Shown in pieces: positions 28,600-37,340 of a stretch of DNA of 64,000 bases. Under the pieces are notes generated by a model, which saw only the letters and a program-made list of their open reading frames with translations, did no database searches and was not told the DNA's origin. A program made the translations under genes and the position numbers. Position 1 is the first letter of the stretch. Each line of letters begins with the position of its first letter. The stretch comes from an uncultured bacterium. GTDB taxonomy: Bacteria; Bacillota; Clostridia; Lachnospirales; Lachnospiraceae. The stretch is from contig CAMSTY010000003.1 in NCBI GenBank assembly GCA_947063875.1, positions 35,075 to 99,074 on the forward strand. The letters are read 5' to 3'.

Positions 28600-31020
28600 T
28601 TAAGCCCGCAACTCAATCCCCATTCCCTGCAATCCATTGAGAATCTTCTTCATAATGGCATTTACCTCATCGTCGGTCAAGGTATGATCCTTGGCCCGAA
28701 AGGTGATGGAATATGCCACCGACTTGTAACCTGACAGAATCTGGGAACCCTCGTAAATATCAAACAGCTGATAGCTTTCCAGCATTTTGCCTCCCCGCTG
28801 GGTCAGAATATCCTCGATCTGTCCCACCAGAATCTCCTTGGGCGCCACCATGCTGATGTCCCGGGTTACCGCCGGATACTTGGCAATACCCGTGTACTTT
28901 CTGTCGAAATCGGCAAAGGGAATGACCGCCGGCATATCCAGGACAGCCACATAGGTACGTTCTCCGATCTTATAGGTGTCTGCCACCTCCGGATGCAATT
29001 CACCCAAATATCCGACCGCCTGTTTCTCATACACGATGTCTGCCCTTCTTCCCGGATGGAGGTAGGGACGTCCACAGGAAGGATCATAATGTACCTTCTT
29101 CGTCATCCCCAGCTTGTCAAACAGTTCCTCCACAACGCCCTTCATGGTATAGAAATCGCCTTCTCCATACATTCCCAGAGTAAACTGCATCCGTTCATCC
29201 GGCAGTTCTGTCAGCGGCAATGATTTTGGCAGATAAATATTTGCCAACTCATACAGCTTTGCATTTTTGTTTCTTCTATTATAGTTGGTGGACAGGGAAG
29301 TCAAAAGCCCGTTCAGCGGTGAGGTTCGCATAATGCTGAAATCCTCACCCAAGGGATTTAAGATCGTCACCGCCTGTCGCAGCTTATCATCCTCCGGCAG
29401 CATCAGCCGGTCAAATACCTTGGGACTCTCAAAGGAATAGGTCATGCTCTGGCTGAAGCCGGAGAACTCGGCCACCTCACAGGCAACCTCTTCGATCCGC
29501 AGCTTATAGGAGAGCTTTCCGGTTGTCGCTTCACCCGAAGGCAGCGTGGTGGGAATGTTGTCATAACCGAAAAATCTTGCCACCTCCTCTGCCAGGTCCG
29601 CCAGACAGTTCAGATCCTGCCGGAAGGTGGGTACAATCACCTCCTGAGCCTCCTCGTCAAAACCCAGTTCCAGCATCTGGAAATACTGCTTCATCTCTGC
29701 CGCATCGATCTCTGTCCCCAACAAGCAGTTGATCTTGTCAGCGTCAAATTTCACCCGCACCGGCTGCCGTTTCCTGGGATAAATGTCCAAAATCCCTCCT
29801 ACCACCTCGCCGGCTCCTAGCTCTTCCACCAGCTGGCAGGCACGATTGATGGCCTCTTTTGCATTATTGGGGTCCAGCCCTTTTTCAAATTTGCCGGAGG
29901 CATCGGTCCTTAAACCCACCTTTTTGGAGGACAGGCGGATATTGGTGCCGTCAAAGCAGGCAGCCTCAAATACCATGGTTTTTACATCATCGGTGATCTT
30001 GGAGTTCTCGCCTCCCATGATTCCGGCAATGCCTACCTCCTTCTCTCCATCATTAATCATCAGTACTGTGCTGTCCAGCTTGCGGATCTGGCCGTCCAGG
30101 GTCTGGAACTCATCTCCATCCTTGGCACATTTCACCACGATCTTGTGACCGCCGATCAGGTCATAGTCGTAGGCGTGCATGGGCTGGCCATATTCTTCCA
30201 TCACATAGTTGGTAATATCTACCAGATTATTGATAGGACGGATGCCGCTGGCTGCCAGTCTTCGCTGCATCCATTCCGGAGAAGGAGCCAGCTTAATGTT
30301 TTTCACCATCCGGGCGCAGTAGCGGGGGCACAGCTGCGTATCCTCCACCTCCACGGACAGATAATCCCGGATATTTTCCTCGTTTCCGGTCTCGGTAACC
30401 ACCGGAGGATGAAATTCCTTGCGGAAGGTGGCGGCCGCCTCTCTTGCCAGGCCAACCACACTGTAGCAGTCCACACGGTTAGAGGTGATTTCATATTCAA
30501 AAACCACGTCATGCAGACCCAGCACCTCAACTGCATCCGCACCTGTCGGCGTATCCTGAGGCAGAATATAGATTCCCAGCTCCGGAGCCTCCGGATACAT
30601 GTCCCGCGAAGAACCCAGTTCCTCGATGGAACACATCATGCCGTCAGATTCGATTCCCCGCAGCTTTCCTTTTTTGATCCGGATGCCGTCCTCCGGCAGC
30701 GGGCCGCCGTCATGTCCGCCGGCCACTTTGCCGCCGTCCAGAACCACCGGAACCTTATCCCCTTCCTTGACATTGGGTGCGCCGGTGACAATCTGAACGG
30801 ACCGGGCGCCGATATCCACCTGGCAAACGATCAGCTTGTCCGCATCGGGATGACGCTCGATTTTGGTGATCTGTCCCACCACGATTTTCTCCAAATTATT
30901 ATCTAGGCACTGATAGCCTTCCACCTTGCTTCCGGACAAGGTCATCGCATCCGTATATTCCTGAGCGCTAACCTCCAAATCCGGAACATATGCTTTAATC
31001 CATGATAATGCGGTATTCAT
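28600..31020 (-). CDS. pheT: Phenylalanine--tRNA ligase beta subunit
   Basis: The protein has 806 residues, full length. With PheS it forms the (alpha-beta)2 enzyme that charges tRNA-Phe. Domains in order: N-terminal tRNA-binding domain with 'VGQITKIERHPDADKLIVCQVD' type OB fold near 45, B3/B4 editing domain with 'YEITSNRVDCYSVVGLARE' region near 165, B5 DNA-binding-like domain near 405, the synthetase-like core, and the C-terminal anticodon-binding domain ('KYPAVTRDISMVAPKEI' near 715). It lies 68 bases after pheS, in one T-box-controlled unit. Confidence 0.97.
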   Translation of the reverse strand: MNTALSWIKAYVPDLEVSAQEYTDAMTLSGSKVEGYQCLDNNLEKIVVGQITKIERHPDADKLIVCQVDIGARSVQIVTGAPNVKEGDKVPVVLDGGKVAGGHDGGPLPEDGIRIKKGKLRGIESDGMMCSIEELGSSRDMYPEAPELGIYILPQDTPTGADAVEVLGLHDVVFEYEITSNRVDCYSVVGLAREAAATFRKEFHPPVVTETGNEENIRDYLSVEVEDTQLCPRYCARMVKNIKLAPSPEWMQRRLAASGIRPINNLVDITNYVMEEYGQPMHAYDYDLIGGHKIVVKCAKDGDEFQTLDGQIRKLDSTVLMINDGEKEVGIAGIMGGENSKITDDVKTMVFEAACFDGTNIRLSSKKVGLRTDASGKFEKGLDPNNAKEAINRACQLVEELGAGEVVGGILDIYPRKRQPVRVKFDADKINCLLGTEIDAAEMKQYFQMLELGFDEEAQEVIVPTFRQDLNCLADLAEEVARFFGYDNIPTTLPSGEATTGKLSYKLRIEEVACEVAEFSGFSQSMTYSFESPKVFDRLMLPEDDKLRQAVTILNPLGEDFSIMRTSPLNGLLTSLSTNYNRRNKNAKLYELANIYLPKSLPLTELPDERMQFTLGMYGEGDFYTMKGVVEELFDKLGMTKKVHYDPSCGRPYLHPGRRADIVYEKQAVGYLGELHPEVADTYKIGERTYVAVLDMPAVIPFADFDRKYTGIAKYPAVTRDISMVAPKEILVGQIEDILTQRGGKMLESYQLFDIYEGSQILSGYKSVAYSITFRAKDHTLTDDEVNAIMKKILNGLQGMGIELRA

Positions 31021-31088
31021 GTATGCTTCTCCTTATTGATTTCTCCTTATTGATGCTTATTCTTGCTTAGACGTACCCTTTTCCTGCT

Positions 31089-32108
31089 TTAGAACTGCTT
31101 CAGGAACCGGATGTCATTCTCATAGAGCAGTCTCATATCGTCAATCTCATATTTCAGCAGCGCGATTCTCTCCAGGCCTACGCCGAAGGCAAAACCGGTA
31201 TATTCCTCCGGATTGATGCCGCACATCTCCAAAACATGAGGATGAACCATACCGCAGCCAAGAATCTCAATCCAGCCGGAACCCTTACAGAAACGGCAGC
31301 CCTTGCCTCCGCATTTGAAGCAGCTGACATCCACCTCGGCGCTGGGTTCTGTAAAGGGGAAATGGTGGGGACGGAATTTTACCTTTGTCTCTTCTCCGAA
31401 CATCTCCCGGGCAAACTCTGCCAGCGTTCCCTTCAGATCTGCAAACGTAATGTGCTTGTCAATCACCAGGCCCTCTACCTGGTGGAAGGAAGGAGAATGG
31501 GTCGCATCCACCTCGTCGGAACGGAACACCCGCCCCGGGGCAATCATACGGATCGGCAGCTTGCCCTGCTCCATGGTCCGGGCCTGTACCGGGGATGTCT
31601 GAGAGCGAAGGCAGACCTCCGGATTGATGAAGAAAGTGTCCTGCTCGTCACGGGCCGGATGATTCGGCGGGATATTCAGCTTGGTGAAGTTATAATCCTG
31701 ATACTCTACCTCCGGTCCTTCCACCACCTCGTAACCCATACCCACAAAGATGCGTTCCACTTCCCTGAGGGCCACCATATTGGGATGGCTGTGTCCTAGA
31801 TTTGCCTTTTTCGCTGGCAGAGTCACATCAATGACCTCACGCTTAAGCTGCTCCTCCCTGGCTCTTTTGGCCAAGGCCGCCTTTGTCTCCTCCAGCCTGG
31901 CCTCGATCAATGCCCGGGCGTCGTTGACCATCTGCCCCACCTTGGGGCGGTCCTCCGGAGCCACATCCTTCATGCTCTTCAAAACACTGGTCAGCTGACC
32001 CTTCTTGCCCAGATATGCCACCCGGATATCGTTCAGCTTCTCCAGTGCATCTGACGCCTCAATCTGCCTGAGGGCCTCTGCCTTAATCTGCTCTAGCTTC
32101 TCTTTCAT
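31089..32108 (-). CDS. pheS: Phenylalanine--tRNA ligase alpha subunit
   Basis: The protein has 339 residues from ATG 32108 with AGGAAGGA upstream; the longer frame to 32201 runs through the T-box terminator and is not the start. An N-terminal coiled-coil for tRNA binding (about 1-85) is followed by the class II aminoacyl-tRNA synthetase core: 'GHSHPNMVALREVERIF' near 113, motif 2 around 'APGRVFRSDEVDATHSPSFHQVEG' near 200 in pieces, and motif 3 'GFAFGVGLERIALLKYEI' near 305. It is preceded by a T-box leader. Confidence 0.97.
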   Translation of the reverse strand: MKEKLEQIKAEALRQIEASDALEKLNDIRVAYLGKKGQLTSVLKSMKDVAPEDRPKVGQMVNDARALIEARLEETKAALAKRAREEQLKREVIDVTLPAKKANLGHSHPNMVALREVERIFVGMGYEVVEGPEVEYQDYNFTKLNIPPNHPARDEQDTFFINPEVCLRSQTSPVQARTMEQGKLPIRMIAPGRVFRSDEVDATHSPSFHQVEGLVIDKHITFADLKGTLAEFAREMFGEETKVKFRPHHFPFTEPSAEVDVSCFKCGGKGCRFCKGSGWIEILGCGMVHPHVLEMCGINPEEYTGFAFGVGLERIALLKYEIDDMRLLYENDIRFLKQF

Positions 32109-32181
32109 ATCTTCCTTCCTCTCTGCTTCTTTTTGCGAAGAACATTCTTTCCATAAGACAATGTTTCGGATGCCCTGCAAT

Positions 32182-32493
32182 AAAAAACGTCCCTCTGTCA
32201 TCCTTTTGGATCACAAAGGGACGGTTCTTTCACCGCGGTACCACCCTGATTTCTGCATGCTTTTCACTCACACAGACGCTCATTTACGCGTAACGTGCGC
32301 ACTCCGTCACTGCCTACTCCCGGCCCAACTGCCAAATATAGCAATATGCCGCTTTCCGCTGTGCGACTCCCATGGGAAATTCGTAAGATTATCTGAACCG
32401 GGAAGGGCTTTCAGCCGGTGACCCCTCTTCTCTGACAGGAAATAATCCACTACTAAACATGATCTTCGTCTTTATCATTTCTTTTGAAACCTA
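32182..32493 (-). promoter_or_regulatory. T-box leader (tRNA-Phe sensing) of pheST
   Basis: The minus-strand leader contains the invariant T-box core AGGGTGGTACCGCGG (32232-32246), followed by a terminator hairpin (32188-32223) built from CGTCCCTTTGTGATCC and its complement and ending in TTTTTT. The 5' part holds a Stem I-like region with a candidate UUC (Phe) specifier at 32376-32378 next to GAA. Uncharged tRNA-Phe is expected to favour the antiterminator. Confidence 0.93.
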
Positions 32494-32499
32494 TAGTAC

Positions 32500-32528
32500 A
32501 TTCTAGCCACTTCCCGGAAAAAAGTCAA
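32500..32528 (-). promoter_or_regulatory. Promoter of the pheST T-box transcript
   Basis: TTGACT (32523-32528), 17 bases and TAGAAT (32500-32505) on the minus strand. The -35 overlaps the last codons of the YkgJ-type gene that ends at 32525. Confidence 0.8.
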
Positions 32529-33217
32529 GAATTTTTTCTTTCCGGGATAAAATCCCGGGATAGCATCCATTCACATTCCGCCAGGCGTTCTTCAAACTCG
32601 TCATAAAAATCTCTCTGCTCATGAAAAGGCTTCATATAGAAGGCTTTCAATACCTGCATACATATCAATCGGGCCGGTTCCCCATCCGGAACTGCTCTGA
32701 TCTGCTCTTGACAGGCTTTTAGAAAATTATGCCATTTCCGTACAAACTGCTCATATCGGGAAAATTCCGGTACTCCGATCCATTTGCGCACCTTTACTTT
32801 GCCCCGGCCCTGCCGCCGGCATTCTTTCACCTGAAGAAAGTACTCAAACGTATCTCCCTCATAGATGCGGCCCAGAGGAAACAGGCGGCAGAATCCCGGC
32901 CGGAAGGCATGAACCCGGCAGCGTCCCTGTTCGTTCAGAAAACCACACTGCTCTTTTTCACCGGTCATCTTTAGATTCGGCAGGACAATCCCGTCCACTA
33001 CATTCAGTTCCAGTACGGATGTCAGAAGCTGCTCAAAGGTTGTGGAAAGCCCTCGCGCCAATTCCCTGACGTCATATGGGTCCAGGATCACCGAGGCCCC
33101 CATGCCCTCACAACAGGAAAAACATCCTTTGCAGCCGCCGCAATCCGCCCGCACCATATCGTTGGCTTGGTAACGCCGGCCATCGGAAATCTCTGCCATA
33201 TCAATTTCCCGTCTCAT
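32525..33217 (-). CDS. YkgJ family cysteine-cluster protein
   Basis: The protein has 230 residues. The N-terminal half carries the cysteine set of the YkgJ/UPF0153 family: 'DCGGCKGCFSCCEGMG' near 25-40, then 'EQCGFLNEQGRCRVHAFRPGFC' near 89-110 in pieces, where eight or so cysteines could bind zinc or an iron-sulfur cluster. The family has no settled function. The start ATG 33217 lies 5 bases after the nagB stop, whose region supplies GGAG, so the two are coupled. The C-terminal half is helical and unrecognised. Confidence 0.8.
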   Translation of the reverse strand: MRREIDMAEISDGRRYQANDMVRADCGGCKGCFSCCEGMGASVILDPYDVRELARGLSTTFEQLLTSVLELNVVDGIVLPNLKMTGEKEQCGFLNEQGRCRVHAFRPGFCRLFPLGRIYEGDTFEYFLQVKECRRQGRGKVKVRKWIGVPEFSRYEQFVRKWHNFLKACQEQIRAVPDGEPARLICMQVLKAFYMKPFHEQRDFYDEFEERLAECEWMLSRDFIPERKNS

Positions 33218-33222
33218 GCCGG

Positions 33223-33966
33223 TTATTTCTCCATCTCGGCCATCAGCTTTGACAAAGCCGCCTCATCCCCTACCAAAGTCACATCATCATGAAACTGGAG
33301 AATGGACGCCGGCACCTCGGGAGTCACCGAACCGCAGAACGCTCTGGCCACAATGTCCGCCTTTCCCTCCCCGGACACAATCAACAGTATCTTTTTTGCC
33401 TGCATGATATTTCCGATCCCCATTGTATACGCCTGCCTGGGCACATCCTCTTCCTTCTCAAAAAAACGCTTGTTTGCCTCAATCGTGCTGGCCGTTAAAT
33501 CCACACAATGCGTCTCCTTTTCAAAAACGGCTGACGGCTCATTAAAACCGATATGTCCGTTATTGCCAAGTCCCAAAAGCTGCAGATCTACCGGCCCTTC
33601 CCTGCGTATGATGGCATTATAATCCGCACATGCCTTCTCACTGTCCGGCTCCAGGCCATCCGGCACAAAGGTGCGGCTTTTATCGATATTCACATGGTCA
33701 AACAGGTTGCTGTCCATAAAGTAACGATAACTCTGGTCATTTTCCCCTGACAACCCTTTATACTCGTCCAGATTCACCGAAGTCACGCCTGAAAAGTCCA
33801 GTTCCCCCTCCTGATAGCGTCTTACCAATTCCTTATAAGCTCCCGCCGGAGAAGAACCGGTCGCCAGTCCCAGCACGCAATCTGGTTTTAAAGTCACCTG
33901 TGCCGCAAGTATACCTGCCACCCGGCGGCTCATAGCTTCATAATCTTTCTCGCAATAAATCTTCAT
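33223..33966 (-). CDS. nagB: Glucosamine-6-phosphate deaminase
   Basis: The protein has 247 residues, typical for NagB, which converts glucosamine-6-phosphate to fructose-6-phosphate and ammonia. Motifs are 'LGLATGSSPAGAYKELV' near 34, the catalytic 'NLDEYKGL' near 65, and 'LGLGNNGHIGFNEP' near 130 with the catalytic histidine. An AGAAGGAG site precedes ATG 33966, and a near-consensus promoter lies about 60 bases upstream. It is co-transcribed with the YkgJ-type gene; nagA is not adjacent. Confidence 0.96.
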   Translation of the reverse strand: MKIYCEKDYEAMSRRVAGILAAQVTLKPDCVLGLATGSSPAGAYKELVRRYQEGELDFSGVTSVNLDEYKGLSGENDQSYRYFMDSNLFDHVNIDKSRTFVPDGLEPDSEKACADYNAIIRREGPVDLQLLGLGNNGHIGFNEPSAVFEKETHCVDLTASTIEANKRFFEKEEDVPRQAYTMGIGNIMQAKKILLIVSGEGKADIVARAFCGSVTPEVPASILQFHDDVTLVGDEAALSKLMAEMEK

Positions 33967-34023
33967 CCCATAATCTCCTTCTATTCATTTACCTGCTGAT
34001 ATTTTATTTTGAGGCATTTTATC

Positions 34024-34052
34024 ATTATAAAGAAAGAAACGGCATCCGTCAA
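34024..34052 (-). promoter_or_regulatory. Promoter of nagB
   Basis: TTGACG (34047-34052), 17 bases and TATAAT (34024-34029) on the minus strand. Confidence 0.8.
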
Positions 34053-34181
34053 TGCCTGCTTCTTACGCTTTCAGCAACAGGCTTCTCCGCTTCTTTCCCG
34101 GCCTGTCTGATTCCTTCTTCCTTTTCCCTTCTCTCTTTCTCTGTTGCCTGCCTTACTATTTGATTAATCTACCTAATAAAA

Positions 34182-34209
34182 CAGGCAGGACACGGATCTG
34201 CCCTGCCTG
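34182..34209 (-). terminator. Terminator of the GT51 gene
   Basis: CAGGCAGG (34182-34189) pairs with CCTGCCTG (34202-34209). On the minus strand TTTTATT follows. The rest of 33967-34226 holds the nagB promoter and no gene. Confidence 0.8.
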
Positions 34210-34226
34210 CCTTTCATTTGTGTCCT

Positions 34227-34943
34227 TTATTGCAACGCCACCATCTGCGCCGCTACCGTCTCTGCCTCTTCCTGAGAAAAATATCCGCATGCCTCCATCC
34301 TTCTCAGCACCTGCATCTGCCGCTTCTCTGCCAATTCCTGGCTTTTCGTCGGTGCATAACGGCTAGGTGCATTGGGAATCCCGGCCAGCAACGTACTCTC
34401 ATACTGGCTCATCTCAACCGGCTCTTTCCCGAAATATCCCCGGCTGGCATCGCCCGCCGTATAGTAGCCATCGCCAAAGTAGATGCTATTTACATAAAGT
34501 TCCAGAATCTCCTCTTTGCTGTACTTCTTTTCCAGTTCCAGGGCCACAAACACTTCCGCCGCTTTCCTGGTCAGTTCCTTCTCCTGTGTAAAATATAGGT
34601 TTTTTGCCAGCTGCTGTGTGATGGTACTCCCGCCTTCCACATAACGGCCTGCCTGGATATCATGCAAAACTGCTCTTGTGATTGCAATGGGATCTAAACC
34701 GAAGTGCCGATAAAACCTGTGATCCTCCACTGATATCACTGCATTCAGATATACTTGCGGAAGTTCCTCCAGGCGGGTATATCCCTCTTTCGCCCGGATC
34801 GAATCCACCTTGTCCTCCAGACTCATGGTTTCTATCGCTTCCCGGTACCTTGCGTAACCCTGTCCGGCAACGGTGAAACCAGTCAGCAGCATCACACATA
34901 TTGCAAACAAAACGACAGACTTAAAAATTCTTATAACTTTCAT
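34227..34943 (-). CDS. Monofunctional peptidoglycan transglycosylase (GT51)
   Basis: The protein has 238 residues. A membrane anchor at about 7-25 is followed by a glycosyltransferase 51 domain that polymerises lipid II outside the membrane. Visible motifs: 'VISVEDHRFYRHFGLDP' near 70, with the catalytic glutamate; 'EGGSTITQQLAKNL' near 103; 'ELEKKYSKEEILELYVNSIYFG' region near 136; and 'AGIPNAPSRYAPT' near 190. No penicillin-binding transpeptidase domain follows, so it is a stand-alone enzyme of the MtgA type or a short class A-like protein. The promoter has an extended -10 (TGGTATACT, TATACT at 34978-34983). Confidence 0.9.
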   Translation of the reverse strand: MKVIRIFKSVVLFAICVMLLTGFTVAGQGYARYREAIETMSLEDKVDSIRAKEGYTRLEELPQVYLNAVISVEDHRFYRHFGLDPIAITRAVLHDIQAGRYVEGGSTITQQLAKNLYFTQEKELTRKAAEVFVALELEKKYSKEEILELYVNSIYFGDGYYTAGDASRGYFGKEPVEMSQYESTLLAGIPNAPSRYAPTKSQELAEKRQMQVLRRMEACGYFSQEEAETVAAQMVALQ

Positions 34944-35085
34944 GGTATCACCGCCCCTTTCTATTTCTGATGATACCAGTATACCACAATTATTTTCAAA
35001 AGACTTTAATGATACCTTAGAAAAAACTGAACATTTTCCGACAATTATAACATTATTCTTACGTTTTTTCCCTTGTCACCCTCCT

Positions 35086-35970
35086 CTACTTCTTAACCTC
35101 CCATTTCCGCGCACAGAAAACAAAATGGCCAAGCCTGGTCTCAAACAGCAGATTGCAGTCATATCTCGTCATAAAGTCCTTCCGGAATTCATCCCTGACC
35201 AGATTCTCCTCCTTATGTATCCGATACTCCATATCCGACTTAAAAAGCTTCCCCAAATGATGAAGAAACTGCTGAAGAATCTGCACGGAGACTTCCCTGA
35301 CCCTCTCCGGATTATTCATGGCGGACAGGCCCAGCATCAGGCCTACGCCCCGGCGGGCCAGCTGCTCCTCCAAACCCAGAAGAAGCTGCACCTTGGCGCC
35401 ATCTTCCAGATCATAGCACAGCCGGTAATAATACCCCTGGCGAATACCCCTGCCGTTATATTCCCCATTCACTAGCTCCGAATCCAGGCGGAACACATCC
35501 TTTATGGCCTGATTGACCGCACCGGCCACCACCAATGTATCCAGCGATTCCTCATAAGTCCTTTTTGCCGACACATTTCCCGTAATTGCCTGATCCTCCA
35601 CCATAATATGCCCGGTCAGCCATCCCGCCAGAACATTGATAAAACGTTCCACCACTGCCGGGGAATATCCTGACGCCTCCAGCTGCTTCTTGAGTGAAAC
35701 CAGTGTGATATCCCTGAAATTATCATGGATTTTTTTATGCTTCTCATATCCTTTATATTGGATGGAACGCATATAAGCCTCTTCTTCCGAAAAATGCGTC
35801 ATGGTATAATCTTCCAAAAAACGGATGCTCTCTTTGCATGCTTTCTGGCAATTGGCCTCATGCTCCACAATGTCTATCAGCTTTCCCACTCTCCGAAACA
35901 GTCCGGCATGTGCCCTGTCCACTACCTCAACCCCTATATTGAACTGCTCATTCCATGATAATCCTTCCAC
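35086..35970 (-). CDS. Bacteriohemerythrin-domain protein with an unassigned C-terminal domain
   Basis: The protein has about 294 residues from GTG 35970 (AGGGAG 10 bases upstream). An ATG at 36045 keeps the frame but lacks a ribosome site and adds 25 residues not usual for hemerythrins. The first half begins 'GLSWNEQFNIGVEVVDRAHAGLF', like bacteriohemerythrin, and carries the diiron ligands: H in 'DRAHAGL', 'HFSEEEAYM', 'YEKHKKIHDNF', and 'GHIMVEDQ'. These bind O2 or NO. The remaining ~150 residues (from about 'SLDTLVVAGAVNQAI') match no domain I know. Confidence 0.85.
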   Translation of the reverse strand: MEGLSWNEQFNIGVEVVDRAHAGLFRRVGKLIDIVEHEANCQKACKESIRFLEDYTMTHFSEEEAYMRSIQYKGYEKHKKIHDNFRDITLVSLKKQLEASGYSPAVVERFINVLAGWLTGHIMVEDQAITGNVSAKRTYEESLDTLVVAGAVNQAIKDVFRLDSELVNGEYNGRGIRQGYYYRLCYDLEDGAKVQLLLGLEEQLARRGVGLMLGLSAMNNPERVREVSVQILQQFLHHLGKLFKSDMEYRIHKEENLVRDEFRKDFMTRYDCNLLFETRLGHFVFCARKWEVKK

Positions 35971-36110
35971 CGCTCGTGTTCTCCCTTCTGCCTGATTCTT
36001 TATTCTTATCCAAACAGACCTATCCGCCAATGCAGACACCGCCATACGTTCATACTAATTATAGATTCATTTCAGGCTTTTGTCTACTTGATAAAAACAC
36101 TCTGCCGCCA

Positions 36111-37322
36111 TTATTCATACCTGAGCGCCTCAATCGGGTCTTTTTTTGCTGCCTTGGAAGCCGGATATATGCCAAAGAAAATCCCTACCATGGCCGAGAA
36201 GCCTACTGCCAGGACCACCACCCCTGGCCTGACGATAGCCTGCACCCCTAAGAGGGCGCCGCCGACCACCACCAGTCCGCCTCCCAGCAGGATTCCCACA
36301 ACACCGCCGCAGGCAGACAGAATGGCTGACTCTGTCAGGAACTGAATCATGATATCCTTTGTCCTTGCCCCCAGGCTTTTGCGGATGCCGATCTCCCGGG
36401 TACGCTCTGTCACGGACACCAGCATGATATTCATGATTCCGATTCCTCCTACCAGAAGGGAGATGGCCGCAATGCCTCCCACTGCCGTTGCCAGGCCGCC
36501 CATGATACTGTCCATCTGTCCCATTTCATCCTTGGCGCTGTTAAGCCGGAAATCCTCTGGCTGACGGCCCTTGTTCTTTGCCACAAATGCCTTCACATGA
36601 TTATAGAATTCATCCATGGTGTTCTCATCCCTGGCAAAAATACGCAGCGCATAAAAATAATCATTGGGCCAGGTCAGAATCGTATAAGGCAGATAAGCCT
36701 CGCCTCCCTCCGTGTTGGCCCCCATCATCATGGCCTGGAAGGGGTTCAGCTGCTTGCGGTAGATTCCCACCACCGTATACTCCTCCGTGGTTCCGTAAAT
36801 CGTGGTCCGGAAGGTTTTTCCCACTGCATTCTCCACCCCGAACAGATTCATGGTACTGGTGGTGTCCATCACCACATTCTTCCGCCGCCCCAGCACATCC
36901 CCCTCATTCAGATAACGGCCATAGACCATATTCACCGGCTGCACATCCTGATAATTATAATCGATTCCGGTAAATCCAAATTTCACGGTGGTGCGGCCGC
37001 TGACAGCGTCGGCAGAGGTATAGGCGTTGCTGTCAATATAGGCAATCTGATCTCCGAATACCTCCTTCACCCGTTCCATCTCATCCAGAGTGAAATAGTC
37101 GCTCTGCCGCACGTCATCCACCCAGTAGCCAATAAAAAGATATGCCTGGGTCACCCCGATTTCCCGGTACAATCCCTCGAACATGCTTCGCATGGTATCT
37201 CCGATGGAAACAATGGATATCACGGAACCGATGCCGATAATGATTCCCAGCATGGTCAGAAAGGAGCGCATTTTATTTGCGCGAATAGCCGAAAACGCCA
37301 TCTTCATATTTTCTATCAGCAT
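36111..37322 (-). CDS. MacB-type ABC transporter permease, second copy
   Basis: The protein has 403 residues with an N-terminal membrane helix ('MRSFLTMLGIIIGIGSVISI' region), a ~220-residue extracytoplasmic MacB core domain, and three C-terminal helices containing the FtsX motif 'GIGIMNIMLVSVTERTREIGIRKSLGA' in pieces near 290-315. It is very close to the gene just upstream (37341-38552): same length, nearly identical ends, with divergence concentrated in the periplasmic-type domain. They are separated by 18 bases and probably form the heteromeric permease of one exporter with the ATPase and adaptor. Confidence 0.9.
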   Translation of the reverse strand: MLIENMKMAFSAIRANKMRSFLTMLGIIIGIGSVISIVSIGDTMRSMFEGLYREIGVTQAYLFIGYWVDDVRQSDYFTLDEMERVKEVFGDQIAYIDSNAYTSADAVSGRTTVKFGFTGIDYNYQDVQPVNMVYGRYLNEGDVLGRRKNVVMDTTSTMNLFGVENAVGKTFRTTIYGTTEEYTVVGIYRKQLNPFQAMMMGANTEGGEAYLPYTILTWPNDYFYALRIFARDENTMDEFYNHVKAFVAKNKGRQPEDFRLNSAKDEMGQMDSIMGGLATAVGGIAAISLLVGGIGIMNIMLVSVTERTREIGIRKSLGARTKDIMIQFLTESAILSACGGVVGILLGGGLVVVGGALLGVQAIVRPGVVVLAVGFSAMVGIFFGIYPASKAAKKDPIEALRYE

Positions 37323-37340
37323 AGCCTTTCTCCTCCCTCA

